Below are positions 26,601-35,338 of a DNA stretch of 64,000 nucleotides, piece by piece. Under the pieces are notes generated by a model that was not told where the DNA came from, made no database searches, and worked only from the letters and a program-made list of their open reading frames with translations. A program made the translations under genes and the position numbers. Every line of letters begins with the position of its first letter. Positions within the stretch are counted from its first letter, which is position 1. This DNA is from an uncultured Flavobacteriaceae bacterium (GTDB taxonomy: Bacteria; Bacteroidota; Bacteroidia; Flavobacteriales; Flavobacteriaceae). The stretch lies in assembly GCA_947500445.1 (NCBI GenBank), contig CANMSB010000005.1, positions 124,001 through 188,000 on the forward strand, written 5' to 3'.

Positions 26601-27032
26601 GTCAAGAAAACCATCGGCATTGATGTCCACCATGGTCACACCAGTAGACCACGGTTTGTTTCCTTCGATTTGTGCTGATTTGGAAATATCTTCAAATTGA
26701 AAATTCCCTTTGTTTAAATAAAGTTTGTTGGGTTCCATATTGCCGGTCAGGTAAATGTCGGCAAGTCCGTCATTATTGATGTCCCCTATGGCGACTCCAC
26801 CACCATTATAAAAGTTGCGGTATTTGAAAATATTAAAGTTTTTTTGATTTTCTACCTTGTTTACAAAAGTTACTCCAGTTGTATCCGAGGGAAGTAGTGT
26901 AAACATTTTTAAGGTATTCGATACATCGGTACTAGAGTCTTTTTTTTCATTTGTACAGGAATGAAACAAAAGGAACAATGAAAACAAAAAACCAAGTTTT
27001 TTTAAGATGACATTGCACATAAATGATAGCAT
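23661..27032 (-). CDS. VCBS/FG-GAP repeat lipoprotein with ASPIC/UnbV domain (1st of pair)
   Basis: A 1123-residue lipoprotein with lipobox LFHSC. It has the same plan as the following gene: repeated DxDxDGxxD loops (DINNDGLADIYLTG, DYDKDGDLDAYILN, DVDDDGDQDLMVGSG), and a mid-protein ASPIC/UnbV domain (RGFQSSMEYTMTLGLG...RIIWPDS). The two are clearly paralogues but well diverged. An alternative start four codons in (MCNVILKK) gives an equally good signal peptide. It lies downstream of the SusC/SusD pair, separated by a strong terminator and 351 bp, so it may have its own promoter or rely on read-through. Confidence 0.88.
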   Translation of the reverse strand: MLSFMCNVILKKLGFLFSLFLLFHSCTNEKKDSSTDVSNTLKMFTLLPSDTTGVTFVNKVENQKNFNIFKYRNFYNGGGVAIGDINNDGLADIYLTGNMEPNKLYLNKGNFQFEDISKSAQIEGNKPWSTGVTMVDINADGFLDIYVSNAGNMKGDNHDNDLYINNGDLTFSEKSEEYNLAKTGFSTHASFFDYDKDGDLDAYILNNSNIPVSSLGFAEQRNVRAQDWEGVPSIFRGVGDMLLRNDDGKFIDVSEEAGIYGSLIGFGLGVLVSDVNQDGYPDIYVSNDFYERDYLYINQRDGTFSEEIKQWTSHLSLSAMGIDMADINNDGNADIFITDMLPEPDERVKSVMTFDGYNTFKLKQSKDFYQQYIQNTLQLNNGNGSFSEVAYFSGVDATDWSWAGLLFDMDNDGLRDIYVTNGVNHDLTDLDFIDFFANEIIQKMALTGKKESIDSILNKMPIRPQPNYTYKNNGDITFSNTGADWGLGIPSLSNGAAYGDLDNDGDLDLVVNNVNMESFVFRNNARELTKNKYLKLRLQGSDKNSFAIGTTVRAYYGNNQLLQELVPSRGFQSSMEYTMTLGLGETEQLDSVRIIWPDSKTQLLTNVPANQTLEMKQTDAVDIFLYKKEKAAPTLLNVLPNSTLLSHEENNYNDFDYEGLIYKQLSQEGPALAVGDVDKDGNEDVFVGGAKGQPGSLYRHKGKGKVGNVPQPIFVEDAYFEDTAAAFLDVDDDGDQDLMVGSGGNQVGDEKKFRVRLYLNDGTGNFTPSESKLPSTFRNIAVIAPHDFDDDGDIDVFVGSRSIVGTYGADPDHLFLENKGDGSFVDATERLAYDTKTAGMITDAIWTDIDGDAIKDLVTVSDWGTPQVFKNNGRRLQPFVSALDSLNGWWNTVATADLDNDGDQDLIIGNQGSNLHYRPSTENPMKMWVNDFDNNGSLEQIVTQYANKEDFPIHQKQELTSQLVTLKKQNLKASDYAKRSISQLFPENVVANAIVKTVSISESIIAINEGNGKFTIKTLPSRVQLSCVCGISCSDVNGDGNIDLVMAGNDFEFKPQYSRLDASYGNVLLGDGQLNFEWQDYSKSGFFIREEVKHLKEFRDNKGTRFLFAAINDSKPKIFALHE

Positions 27033-27298
27033 GATTTTATAAGATTTGTATAATGGTATATCGTATGATAAGGTTTAAGCTTTGCTTGGATATGTTCTTT
27101 TTTGATTTCGTAGCCGCGTATAAAGTTATTCAAAAGAATAATTGATAAAATTAATTCATGAAATGCGTTCTTCCTATCCTTTGCTCTGAAATTTAATCCT
27201 GGTTTAAGGCTTGTTGTTCTATGATTAAATGAGTTTTTTGAGCATTTGATCGAGAATCACTTTCTGTAAACAAAATGGACATAGATGTTCAGTTTTTA

Positions 27299-27324
27299 TA
27301 CCATATTACTATAGTAGTATGGTA
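27299..27324. repeat. 26-bp palindrome with repeat-A-type ends
   Basis: TACCATATTACT is followed almost at once by its imperfect complement AGTAGTATGGTA. The outer 10 bases (TACCATATTA) equal those of repeat A2. The flanks TTA and TAA extend the palindrome. It could be a collapsed repeat A or an independent operator. Confidence 0.6.
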
Positions 27325-27330
27325 TAAGTG

Positions 27331-27362
27331 AAAAAAGGCCGTTCAATTGAACGGCCTTTTTT
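27331..27362 (-). terminator. Rho-independent terminator after susD
   Basis: AAGGCCGTTCAATTGAACGGCCTT is a perfect inverted repeat of ten-plus bp flanked by A and T runs on both sides, so it can end transcription in either direction. It lies 22 bp past the susD stop. Confidence 0.93.
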
Positions 27363-27383
27363 TAATACTGGTATCGAGGTTGA

Positions 27384-28985
27384 TTAGTATCCTGGATTTT
27401 GTACTATGTTGGGATTAGCCAATACATCTGCGTTAGGAACCGGGAAAATTTCCAAATGCGGGTCACCGGCCTCTTTTAGATTCCATGCACGTAGATATTG
27501 ACCGAATCGAATCAAATCTTGTCGTCTAGTTACTTCTCCGTACATTTCTCTTCCGCGTTCTGCTAGCAGGTCAGCTTCCATAATCGCGGGCAAATCTGAA
27601 GCACCACGTATTTGACGTAGTTCGTTGATCATAGCGGTAACATCCATACCCATACGGAACATGGCTTCTGCTTTCATCAAAAATGCATCAGCATATCTGT
27701 AATTTACGATATGTCTTCTGCGATCTCCACCCTCTTCGTTTGGGTGGTACTTGATTACCCTAGTTCCTGCGGTTTCTAAAATCGAATTGTCGGCAGGGGC
27801 AACGAACTCAGGTTGTTCAACTTCTTTTGAGAAAACTAGTGGAGGAGAACCTACATCTTCCCTGGCATCGGCCGGAGTTCCATCTCTGTTGAACTGCTGA
27901 CCAATGAGGAAACCATACCCTATGGCCAAGTTTTGATCGTCTATGGTCGCCGGGTCTGGAACAAAACCTCTGCGCTCTTCTTGCCCATCTCCTACATAGT
28001 TGGTCTCTGGTGCACCTTCAAATAGGTCATAAAACTCAGCCAAAGTGGAGAAACCGTTCCATCCTCCTTGCTCGGCGTCCTGCCCCGCTACCGGAACAGT
28101 TTGAGAATAATGTAGGGTATTCCATGTTCTTGGGCCGGTGTCCGCCGGCGACCACCAAATGGTTTCCACATCATTGCTAGGTCTGAAAATATCGAAGAAT
28201 TCTCCAGAGGCGGCAAGGCTGTAGCCATCAGCGGCGATACCATCTACAGCATCTACGACTGCTTGCATATCGGCCGCTTCAGGAGAGCTATCCAAATACA
28301 CATGCTTATTCAAATATACCTTGGCCAATAAATGCCGGGCAGCAGCTTGGGTAGGAGATGATTTACTTGAAATACCATCGCCAGAGGTTACCTGGGGTAA
28401 GTCCAGAATAGCAGCATTTAAATCGGAGACTATACTGTCTATAGCTACTTGACCGGTCAATACCACAGGGATTGCGCTATTTGGTAGATTTACGTCCCTA
28501 TATGGAACTTGTCGCCACATGTCTAAAATCCAATGCATTGCCCAAGCTCTATAAAAACGGGCTTCCGCTTTGAGCTGTGTAACGTCACCACCAGCGGTAT
28601 TAACGCTCTGTGGATTAATGATTCTGGTAGCGTTTATAGTGACACTGTTCAGCGCTTGCCAAGAGTTTTGAATATCGGAAAGTTCCGAATTCCAAGTTTG
28701 TCGATGAATGGATAACCAACGGCCATTATCTCCCCAATCCGATGCTCTTGTGGGAACAATGAACTCATCTGTAGACACTTCATTGAGGGCATAAAGGCCA
28801 TCTTGGTTGCCCAAGTTTCCTCCAGCTATAATGTTGGAAATATTTGCTACTTCTCCTTGAACGTTTGCCACTCCGGCAAAGCCATCACTGATAAACGAAT
28901 CCGTAGGTTCGATCTCCAGGTCGGAACAGGAGACCAAAGCTGCAATCGGAAGCGTTAAACTTAAATACTTTACTATTTTTTTCAT
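27384..28985 (-). CDS. susD: SusD/RagB-family outer-membrane lipoprotein
   Basis: A 533-residue SusD-like nutrient-binding lipoprotein (lipobox ALVSC, Cys20). Typical features are the N-terminal IEPTDSFISDG, the TPR-like helix block RAWAMHWILDMWRQVPYRD near residues 145-165, and the C-terminal block ERGREMYGEVTRRQDLIRFG followed by FPVPNADVLANPNIVQNPGY, the standard family ending. It caps the SusC channel at the cell surface. It starts 13 bp after the SusC gene. The substrate is unknown; no glycosidase is in the same transcription unit. Confidence 0.95.
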   Translation of the reverse strand: MKKIVKYLSLTLPIAALVSCSDLEIEPTDSFISDGFAGVANVQGEVANISNIIAGGNLGNQDGLYALNEVSTDEFIVPTRASDWGDNGRWLSIHRQTWNSELSDIQNSWQALNSVTINATRIINPQSVNTAGGDVTQLKAEARFYRAWAMHWILDMWRQVPYRDVNLPNSAIPVVLTGQVAIDSIVSDLNAAILDLPQVTSGDGISSKSSPTQAAARHLLAKVYLNKHVYLDSSPEAADMQAVVDAVDGIAADGYSLAASGEFFDIFRPSNDVETIWWSPADTGPRTWNTLHYSQTVPVAGQDAEQGGWNGFSTLAEFYDLFEGAPETNYVGDGQEERRGFVPDPATIDDQNLAIGYGFLIGQQFNRDGTPADAREDVGSPPLVFSKEVEQPEFVAPADNSILETAGTRVIKYHPNEEGGDRRRHIVNYRYADAFLMKAEAMFRMGMDVTAMINELRQIRGASDLPAIMEADLLAERGREMYGEVTRRQDLIRFGQYLRAWNLKEAGDPHLEIFPVPNADVLANPNIVQNPGY

Positions 28986-28998
28986 AATTCTATTTTTT

Positions 28999-31900
28999 TT
29001 AAAAGGTAACGTTTACACCTAAGGTATAAGTTCTTGGCCTTGGATAGGCAAGGTAATCGATAGAAGCGGAAGGCAATCCGTTCAATGGAATATCCGAAGT
29101 GCTTACTTCAGGATCGATTCCGCTGTAGTCGGTGATTAAAAACAGGTTCTGCCCTGTGGCACTCAATCGCATGCTCTTGAACGTGCCTTCACCACTCAAA
29201 GGTACATTATAAGAAATGGAAGCGTTTTGAAGCCTTACAAAATCTCCTTTTTCTAAAAAGAATGTACTAGGGTTTTGAGAGGAGGGAGCTATACCGCTAC
29301 TTACGATACTTTCTAAGTTGTTTCTACCTCCGATTTGAGGAGTAGCGAATAAGGCATTTGCCGTATTGTTGTATACATAAAAGCCAAATTGTCCAGAGAA
29401 ATATAAGGATGCGTCCCAGTTTTTGTATCGTGCACTGGTGCTAAACCCAGAAATGATGGTAGGAAGCCCGGACTTGTCCAATATGGTCGGGTCGGTTTCT
29501 ACATTTAGATTCTCGTCTACCAAACGCAATTCATAAGTATAAAGCGACTTACCATTGGTCAGCACCTGTGAGGTGGAATTGGTCAAACCTTGTCCATAAA
29601 GATTTCCAGCTTGAATGTTAGGACCATTGTAATCGGTAAGTTCGTTGTCGTTAAAGGAGATGTTGAAATTGGCATTCCAATCAAAATCTTCTGCGCGAAC
29701 GAGGTCATAATCCAACCCAAGTTCAAGACCCTGGTTGACAATGGTGCCATCAATATTTTGGAATACAAAGGGCGAAGTCGCCGGTTGTACCGCTGGTAGG
29801 TTCAGCAAAATATCGGTAGTCTCTTTACGGTATACATCAATAGTACCACTAAAACGATCGCTGTCGAAACCAAAATCAAGTCCGAGCCCAAACTGAGTGG
29901 TCTCTTCCCATTTTAAATCAGGATTCGCGAAGGATACTTCCGCTGTCGCAGGAGCGGTCAACTGCGAGTTGGAAGAAATACCCAAAGCATTTCCTGCAGG
30001 TCCATTCCTCCATCGTGTACGATTAACAAAGTTTCCGTAACCCAAACCGTCTTGGTTACCGGTAATACCCCAACTCAAACGCAATTTTAACGTAGAAAAG
30101 GTTTCGTCACTAATGAAGTCTTCCTGGTTTAACTTCCAAGCAAATGCGGCAGAAGGGAAGTAGCCATATTGATTGTTGCCACCAAATCGGGACGAACCAT
30201 CCGCCCTAAAAGTAGCGGTAAACAAATATTTGTCCTGTAGGGTATAATTCAAACGTCCAAAAAAGGATTGCAGCTCATCGGTATTGTCAAAAGTATCTAC
30301 CGCAAAGGCAATAATCGGAATACTAGGTAAGCTTCCAGTAGTTTCGTTAATACCGGGGAACAAGCCTAAAATTCGAAAAGCGTTGCCCGCTTCCGGTTGG
30401 TCCTCAAAGGTACCGATACCGTATGCCTGATAATTGCTCGCCAAATTACGGGTTGCATTATACGTCTGATCGGTAACATTGATGATGTCGTTAAGGTCGG
30501 TTCTTCCTCCATATCCCTGACCTAAAATATTGGCGCCAGAACGGTTGAAATCCTGAAAAGAATACCCAGCAAGTACGTCAAATTTTGAATTTTCGTTTTC
30601 CTTTTTATAGTTCACGGTAAGTTCGACCAGTTTATTTTCGGTATCCAGATTACCTATAGCAGCACGTCCATTTCCAGGAGCGCCATTCGCGAAACCATTA
30701 ATCCTTGGTCCAACTACCTGCCCTCTAAAGGAATCGGAAGTATCCAAACCTAGGTTCAATTTTGCGGATAACTCATCGGTGAAAGCATAATCAAAAGAAA
30801 GGTTTCCTAAAAAACGGTTAGTGTTGGTATTGTCGTCATAGAAGGCTAATAGGTTCGCTGGATTTCGATCAGGATCGGCACTTGACAAAGGGTCTGCTGG
30901 CCTGGTCGGATTAGAATAATATGCTGCTGCCAAAAGGTCACCGGTACTTCCCGAAGTTCTACTTACGAAAGGAGCTCTGTCGTTAATTCGGGAGATAGTT
31001 GCTTGTAAACCTACTTTTAACTTATCGTCCAAAAAGCGGTGGTTGGCGTTTATTCTTCCCGTAATCCTTTCCAGATCCGTGTTTTCAATAACACCGAACT
31101 GTTTGGCATAACCAAAGGTAGCCCGGATGTTTCCTTTTCCGTAGTTTAAGGAATAGGATAGGTTGTTGTCCGTAGAGGCACTGGTACGGAAAATATATTC
31201 CTGCCAGTCCGTAGAGGAACCTAAGTCCGCTCCACCTCTTTCCCGAAACTCATCGGCACTGAGCAAATCATATTGATTGGCTACTTGCGCGATGTTCAGG
31301 TTGGTGCTAAAATTAAATTGTCCTTTTGCGCCGCCGGCCTTACCGGATTTGGTGGTGATTACTACAACACCATTGGCACCCCTGGAACCGTAAATTGCGG
31401 TTGCAGATGCGTCTTTCAAGACACTCATGCTTTCAATATCGTTCGGGTTCAAGAAGTTCAACGGGTTTTTGGAACCACTGGTTCCTGCCCCAACATCGGC
31501 ACCGGAAGCGGAAACGCTTTCGTTCGATACGGGAACTCCATCAATTACGAAGAGTGGGCTGTTGTTTCCACGTACGGAACCGGTACCACGAATTCGCAAT
31601 GAAATTCCGGCCCCTGGCTCACCACTGGACTGTGTAATCTGCACACCAGCGGTCTTACCTTGTATCAACTGTTCCGGAGATGATATGATACCGCCGTTAA
31701 AGTCTTCCGCGGTTACGGAGGAAACCGCTCCCGTTGCATCTTTTACAGTGGTGGTACCATAACCGATGATTACAACCTCTTCCAGTTGTTCGGCATCTTC
31801 CTGTAAGGTAACCGTAATGTTGGTTTGGCCATTTACCGCTACTTCTTGCGAGGTGTACCCGATGTAGCTGATCACCAATGTGGCGTCACTTTCGGCACTG

Positions 31901-32082
31901 ATGGTGAAATTTCCATCAAAATCGGTTTGTGTACCGGTGGTCGTACCCTTTACAACGATACTGGCTCCTGGTAACGGGCCGCTAGCGTCTGATACAGTAC
32001 CGGACACTTCCTGTGCCTGCGTTAGTCCGAAGCACAAAAATGCCCCTACCAACAGCAAACTTTTTAAGAGTGTAATCTTCAT
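28999..32082 (-). CDS. susC: SusC/RagA-family TonB-linked outer-membrane transporter (locus 1)
   Basis: A 1027-residue TonB-dependent transporter. A signal peptide (to about QAQE, residue 24) is followed by a carboxypeptidase-regulatory-like domain (GTVSDASGPLPGASIVVKGT) to about 105, a TonB-box-like EEVVIIGYG, the plug domain (about 115-225) and a 22-strand barrel ending YPRPRTYTLGVNVTF. It imports oligomers captured by SusD. It is divergent from the LacI gene at 32435, with a 352-bp control region between them. Paralogous to the SusC at 42870-45941. Confidence 0.95.
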   Translation of the reverse strand: MKITLLKSLLLVGAFLCFGLTQAQEVSGTVSDASGPLPGASIVVKGTTTGTQTDFDGNFTISAESDATLVISYIGYTSQEVAVNGQTNITVTLQEDAEQLEEVVIIGYGTTTVKDATGAVSSVTAEDFNGGIISSPEQLIQGKTAGVQITQSSGEPGAGISLRIRGTGSVRGNNSPLFVIDGVPVSNESVSASGADVGAGTSGSKNPLNFLNPNDIESMSVLKDASATAIYGSRGANGVVVITTKSGKAGGAKGQFNFSTNLNIAQVANQYDLLSADEFRERGGADLGSSTDWQEYIFRTSASTDNNLSYSLNYGKGNIRATFGYAKQFGVIENTDLERITGRINANHRFLDDKLKVGLQATISRINDRAPFVSRTSGSTGDLLAAAYYSNPTRPADPLSSADPDRNPANLLAFYDDNTNTNRFLGNLSFDYAFTDELSAKLNLGLDTSDSFRGQVVGPRINGFANGAPGNGRAAIGNLDTENKLVELTVNYKKENENSKFDVLAGYSFQDFNRSGANILGQGYGGRTDLNDIINVTDQTYNATRNLASNYQAYGIGTFEDQPEAGNAFRILGLFPGINETTGSLPSIPIIAFAVDTFDNTDELQSFFGRLNYTLQDKYLFTATFRADGSSRFGGNNQYGYFPSAAFAWKLNQEDFISDETFSTLKLRLSWGITGNQDGLGYGNFVNRTRWRNGPAGNALGISSNSQLTAPATAEVSFANPDLKWEETTQFGLGLDFGFDSDRFSGTIDVYRKETTDILLNLPAVQPATSPFVFQNIDGTIVNQGLELGLDYDLVRAEDFDWNANFNISFNDNELTDYNGPNIQAGNLYGQGLTNSTSQVLTNGKSLYTYELRLVDENLNVETDPTILDKSGLPTIISGFSTSARYKNWDASLYFSGQFGFYVYNNTANALFATPQIGGRNNLESIVSSGIAPSSQNPSTFFLEKGDFVRLQNASISYNVPLSGEGTFKSMRLSATGQNLFLITDYSGIDPEVSTSDIPLNGLPSASIDYLAYPRPRTYTLGVNVTF

Positions 32083-32434
32083 AAACTGTTAATTTAAAGT
32101 TGAGTTAATTTAAAATTGAGCTAATTCCAAGCGTTAAAAATATGTAAATTGTTTGTTAATACTAGGTTTGGTCAGTGTTAAGGAGTTACGCAAACGGTTT
32201 CGTGTTGATAACTTTCTTAATTTAACACAATATCAATCACATCTTATTATAATTATGGTATTCGTATTTAGGGCACACCGCAATTAGGTAATTCGCAATT
32301 AACGACAAATATAACATTTTTTCCCTTTGTTCAGGGTTTTGCTTAATTTGTTAAACCAAATAACGAAAGTAGGAAAAGTATGCTGTGCCATAGAAATGTT
32401 TACTTTTACGATTACTACCAATGACTTTTAGATT
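32083..32434. promoter_or_regulatory. Divergent susC-lacI control region (locus 1)
   Basis: Two blocks are shared with the matching region of locus 2: TATGTAAAT at 32141-32149 and a 24-bp block AAACGGTTTCGTG...ATAACTTT at 32192-32215. The distance between the blocks is 51 bp in both loci. The 24-bp block resembles a LacI-family operator half (AAACGGTTT). The rest is AT-rich with no other structure seen. Confidence 0.65.
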
Positions 32435-33457
32435 TTGAAACAAAAAATAACATTAAAACACATTGCTAGGGAATTGGATGTTTCGATCTCTACCGTTTCC
32501 AAGGCATTAAAGAACAGCGAGGAAATCGGCAGGGATACCAAAGAGAAAGTTCAGGCGTTCGCCAAGCTTTACAATTACAAGCCGAACAACATCGCGATCA
32601 GCCTTAAAAACAAGCGTACAAAAAACATCGGGGTTATTATCCCGGATATCGTCCATCATTTCTTTACCACCGTTTTTAGGGGCATCGAGAAATATGCAAA
32701 TGAACAAGGCTACAACGTCATCGTTTGTGTTTCCGATGAATCTTTTGACAAGGAGGTCATTAATATGGAATTGTTGGCCAACGGCAGTATTGACGGTTTC
32801 ATTATGTCGCTATCGGCCGAAACACAACAAAAAAACGACTTCAACCATTTAAAGGAAGTTACGGAGCAGGGCGTACCATTGGTATTGTTCGATAGGGTTA
32901 CCGATGAGGTGGCTTGCGATAAAGTGGTCATCGACGATTTTGAGATATCCTATAAGGCAACCAAGAACCTGATCAAAAACGGTAGAAAAAGGATTGCGCT
33001 GGTAACGACCGAGAATTACTTTAACGTAAGTAAAAAAAGAGCCGAAGGATACACAAAGGCCTTAATGGACAATGGTATAGCGGCGAACGAGGCTTTGGTT
33101 TTAAAACTGCCCTACAATGGAGAGAGCGATACCATTATCGATGCTTTTTTTGATGCGCATGACATTGATGCCGTACTTTGTGTGAACGAAATTTTTGCGA
33201 TTACCTGCATGCGGGCGGTCCAAAAAAAGGGCCTGCGGATACCGGAAGATATTTCTTTTATCGGTTTTACCAATGGTATTTTATCGCGCTATGCGACACC
33301 TACGCTGACCACGGTGGAACAGCATGGCGAGATAATGGGCGAGGTCGCCGCGAAAATGTTGATCGAAAGGGTGGAGGACGATATCGATGAGGAGGAGGAG
33401 AACTTTAAAACGGAAGTGATAAAGGCAACATTGATAAAAAGGGATTCTACCTCTTGA
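32435..33457 (+). CDS. LacI-family transcriptional regulator (locus 1)
   Basis: A 340-residue LacI/GalR-type regulator. The DNA-binding helix-turn-helix is residues 4-25 (ITLKHIARELDVSISTVSKAL) with the hinge to about 58, followed by a periplasmic-binding-protein-like sensor (IGVIIPDIVHHFF onward). The start is TTG: the paralogue at 46267 aligns exactly with an ATG there, and no in-frame ATG lies upstream. A five-codon ATG...TGA frame (32421-32438) overlaps this TTG and could lower or couple initiation. It probably controls the adjacent divergent susC and/or the glucan genes. Confidence 0.92.
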   Translation: MKQKITLKHIARELDVSISTVSKALKNSEEIGRDTKEKVQAFAKLYNYKPNNIAISLKNKRTKNIGVIIPDIVHHFFTTVFRGIEKYANEQGYNVIVCVSDESFDKEVINMELLANGSIDGFIMSLSAETQQKNDFNHLKEVTEQGVPLVLFDRVTDEVACDKVVIDDFEISYKATKNLIKNGRKRIALVTTENYFNVSKKRAEGYTKALMDNGIAANEALVLKLPYNGESDTIIDAFFDAHDIDAVLCVNEIFAITCMRAVQKKGLRIPEDISFIGFTNGILSRYATPTLTTVEQHGEIMGEVAAKMLIERVEDDIDEEEENFKTEVIKATLIKRDSTS

Positions 33458-33477
33458 GTTGAACTTACCTTACAATG

Positions 33478-35334
33478 TTATTCCAGTTCAATGATCAGGC
33501 AACTGTTCGGTTGAATGCTCAACACACCTTCCGCTTCGATCCATGTTCCCGATAAAATGGCAGTCCCCTTGATGTTCGGTGGGATGATTTCCGAATACGT
33601 ACTAAGGTCGAGTTGTACCGTTTTTGGATTTTTATTGAAAGCGACCATCACCTTTTCGGTGTCGTTATAGCGAAAAAAGACATATACTTCTTCCTCCCCT
33701 TTGGGAGCAAAGTGCAGTAAGTCGCCTTGGTGTACTACAGTGGCGTTTTTTCGCCAACTTAAAAGGGTTCGTACGAATTGTTGGGTCTCTTTTTGTATAT
33801 CGGACAGGCCTTTCCCATTAAAAGCATTCACCGTGTCGCCTTCCCACCCACCGGGAAAATCGGAACGGATGACCCCGTGCCCGGTCGTTCCCGGGTTTCC
33901 CATTAAAATTTCCGTACCGTAATAGAACTGGGGAATGCCCCTTACGGTAGCGGTATACACCAACGCCATTTTAAACTTGTTTAGGTCCTCGTTCACTTGG
34001 GTGTAAATCCGGCTCATATCATGATTGTCGGGAAAGACAACCAAATTGTTCGGATCGGGATACAGATAGTCCTGTCCCAAGGCCTCATAAACATCGATCC
34101 ATGACGATTGCCAGGTTTTTTCATTGTTCAGGGATGTGACCAGCGCGTTTTGTAAGGGGAAATCCATCAAGCTTTTTAGGGAGGAGGTATAGTTATTGGG
34201 ATTTTCTTTTCCTGCCTGCCAATACGAGACCATGGTGGGGCGGATGACCCATTCTTCCCCGACAATAGTAAAGTTAGGGTACTCGGTCATCACAGCTTTG
34301 CTCCAATCACTCATAAAATACATGTCGGGATAGGGGTAGGTGTCCATGCGAATACCGGAAATACCGGAGTATTCGATTCACCATAAGGTGTTTTGAATAA
34401 GGTATTTGGCCAAGCTGGGATTGCGTTGGTTCAAGTCGGGCATTGTAGGAACGAACCACCCATCAAAAAACTGTTTACGGTCCAAGGCGGACGCATGGGG
34501 ATCTAGAATTACGGTCTTTCTATGATTGGTCCCCGTATATTTCGGCCATTGGTTGATCCAATCCTCAGAGGGAAGGTCGTTCATCCACCAATGATCCGAC
34601 CCACAATGGTTGACGATCATATCCATTATTACCTTAAGGCCTTTTTCCTTTGCATTGGTACAGAGCGCCTGAAAACTTTTGTTGTCACCAAAGCGCGGGT
34701 CTACCCGATAAAAATCGGTGGTTGCATAACCGTGGTAACTGTACTCCTTCATATTATTTTCAAGGAGCGGGTTGCTCCAGAGCGCGGTAAACCCCAGGTC
34801 TTTAATGTAATCCAGATGGGCCGAAATTCCAGCGATATCGCCACCATGTCGTCCGTTGACGTTGGTACGTTCCGCTTTTTCTTTCATCTCCCCTATCGAA
34901 TCGTTCATGGGGTTTCCATTGGCGAAACGATCTGGGGTAATCAAGTAAATGGCATCCGAACTATCAAAGCCTTGTATTTGATCTTGTTCCGGTTTTCTTT
35001 TTAATATGGGATAGGGGACTGTCTTTGGTGAGGTCCCTTTTTTGGAAAGGACAAATTCTAGGTTTCCCGGTAGGGTGCCATTTTCGATTATTATGGTCGC
35101 AAAAATATAATTTGGGTTGGAGGGCCGGGCTACCGCTTTCAACTGTATACCAATATAATCTTCAAGGGTAAGGTCGTAGGTGCCTATGTCAGCTCCGTAA
35201 AACATGATTTCCACTTCGTTATGGACCATGCCCGACCACCAATTGGGAGGTTCTACCCTTATCTTCCCTTGCCCAAAAATAGAGAGACAGCACATTGCAA
35301 AAATGGCAAAAAGTACGCCTCTCGGTAGTGCCAT
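33478..35334 (-). pseudogene. GH13 neopullulanase/SusA-like gene interrupted by an in-frame TGA
   Basis: The frame runs from ATG 35334 (signal peptide MALPRGVLFAIFA...FGQ) to a stop at 33478, 618 codons, but codon 319 (34380-34378) is TGA. The codon before it is TGG and homologues of this family carry WW here, so a single G-to-A change of TGG to TGA explains it. Region I (DMIVNHCGSDHWW) lies before the stop; region II with the nucleophile (GIRMDTYPYPD), region III (FTIVGEEWV) and region IV (VVFPDNHDMSRI) lie after it, all in the same frame. The N-terminus resembles the cyclomaltodextrinase-type domain. A truncated product would lack the catalytic Asp. It starts 4 bp after the Fn3-like gene. 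Confidence 0.88.
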
Positions 35335-35338
35335 TCTT

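Larger units (their letters stand above)
27033..27383. other. 351-bp gap between VCBS gene and susD
   Basis: Holds the susD terminator (27331-27362) and a 26-bp palindrome (27299-27324). The remaining ~240 bp is AT-rich and probably includes the promoter of the VCBS operon, but no clear TAnnTTTG element could be fixed on the reverse strand. Confidence 0.6.

Noticed and set aside
34378-34380. TGA read as tryptophan (recoding)
   Set aside because: Other genes use TGA as a normal stop (for example the GAF gene at 6742-6744) and TGG codes for Trp directly before this site, so a genetic code change is not supported.
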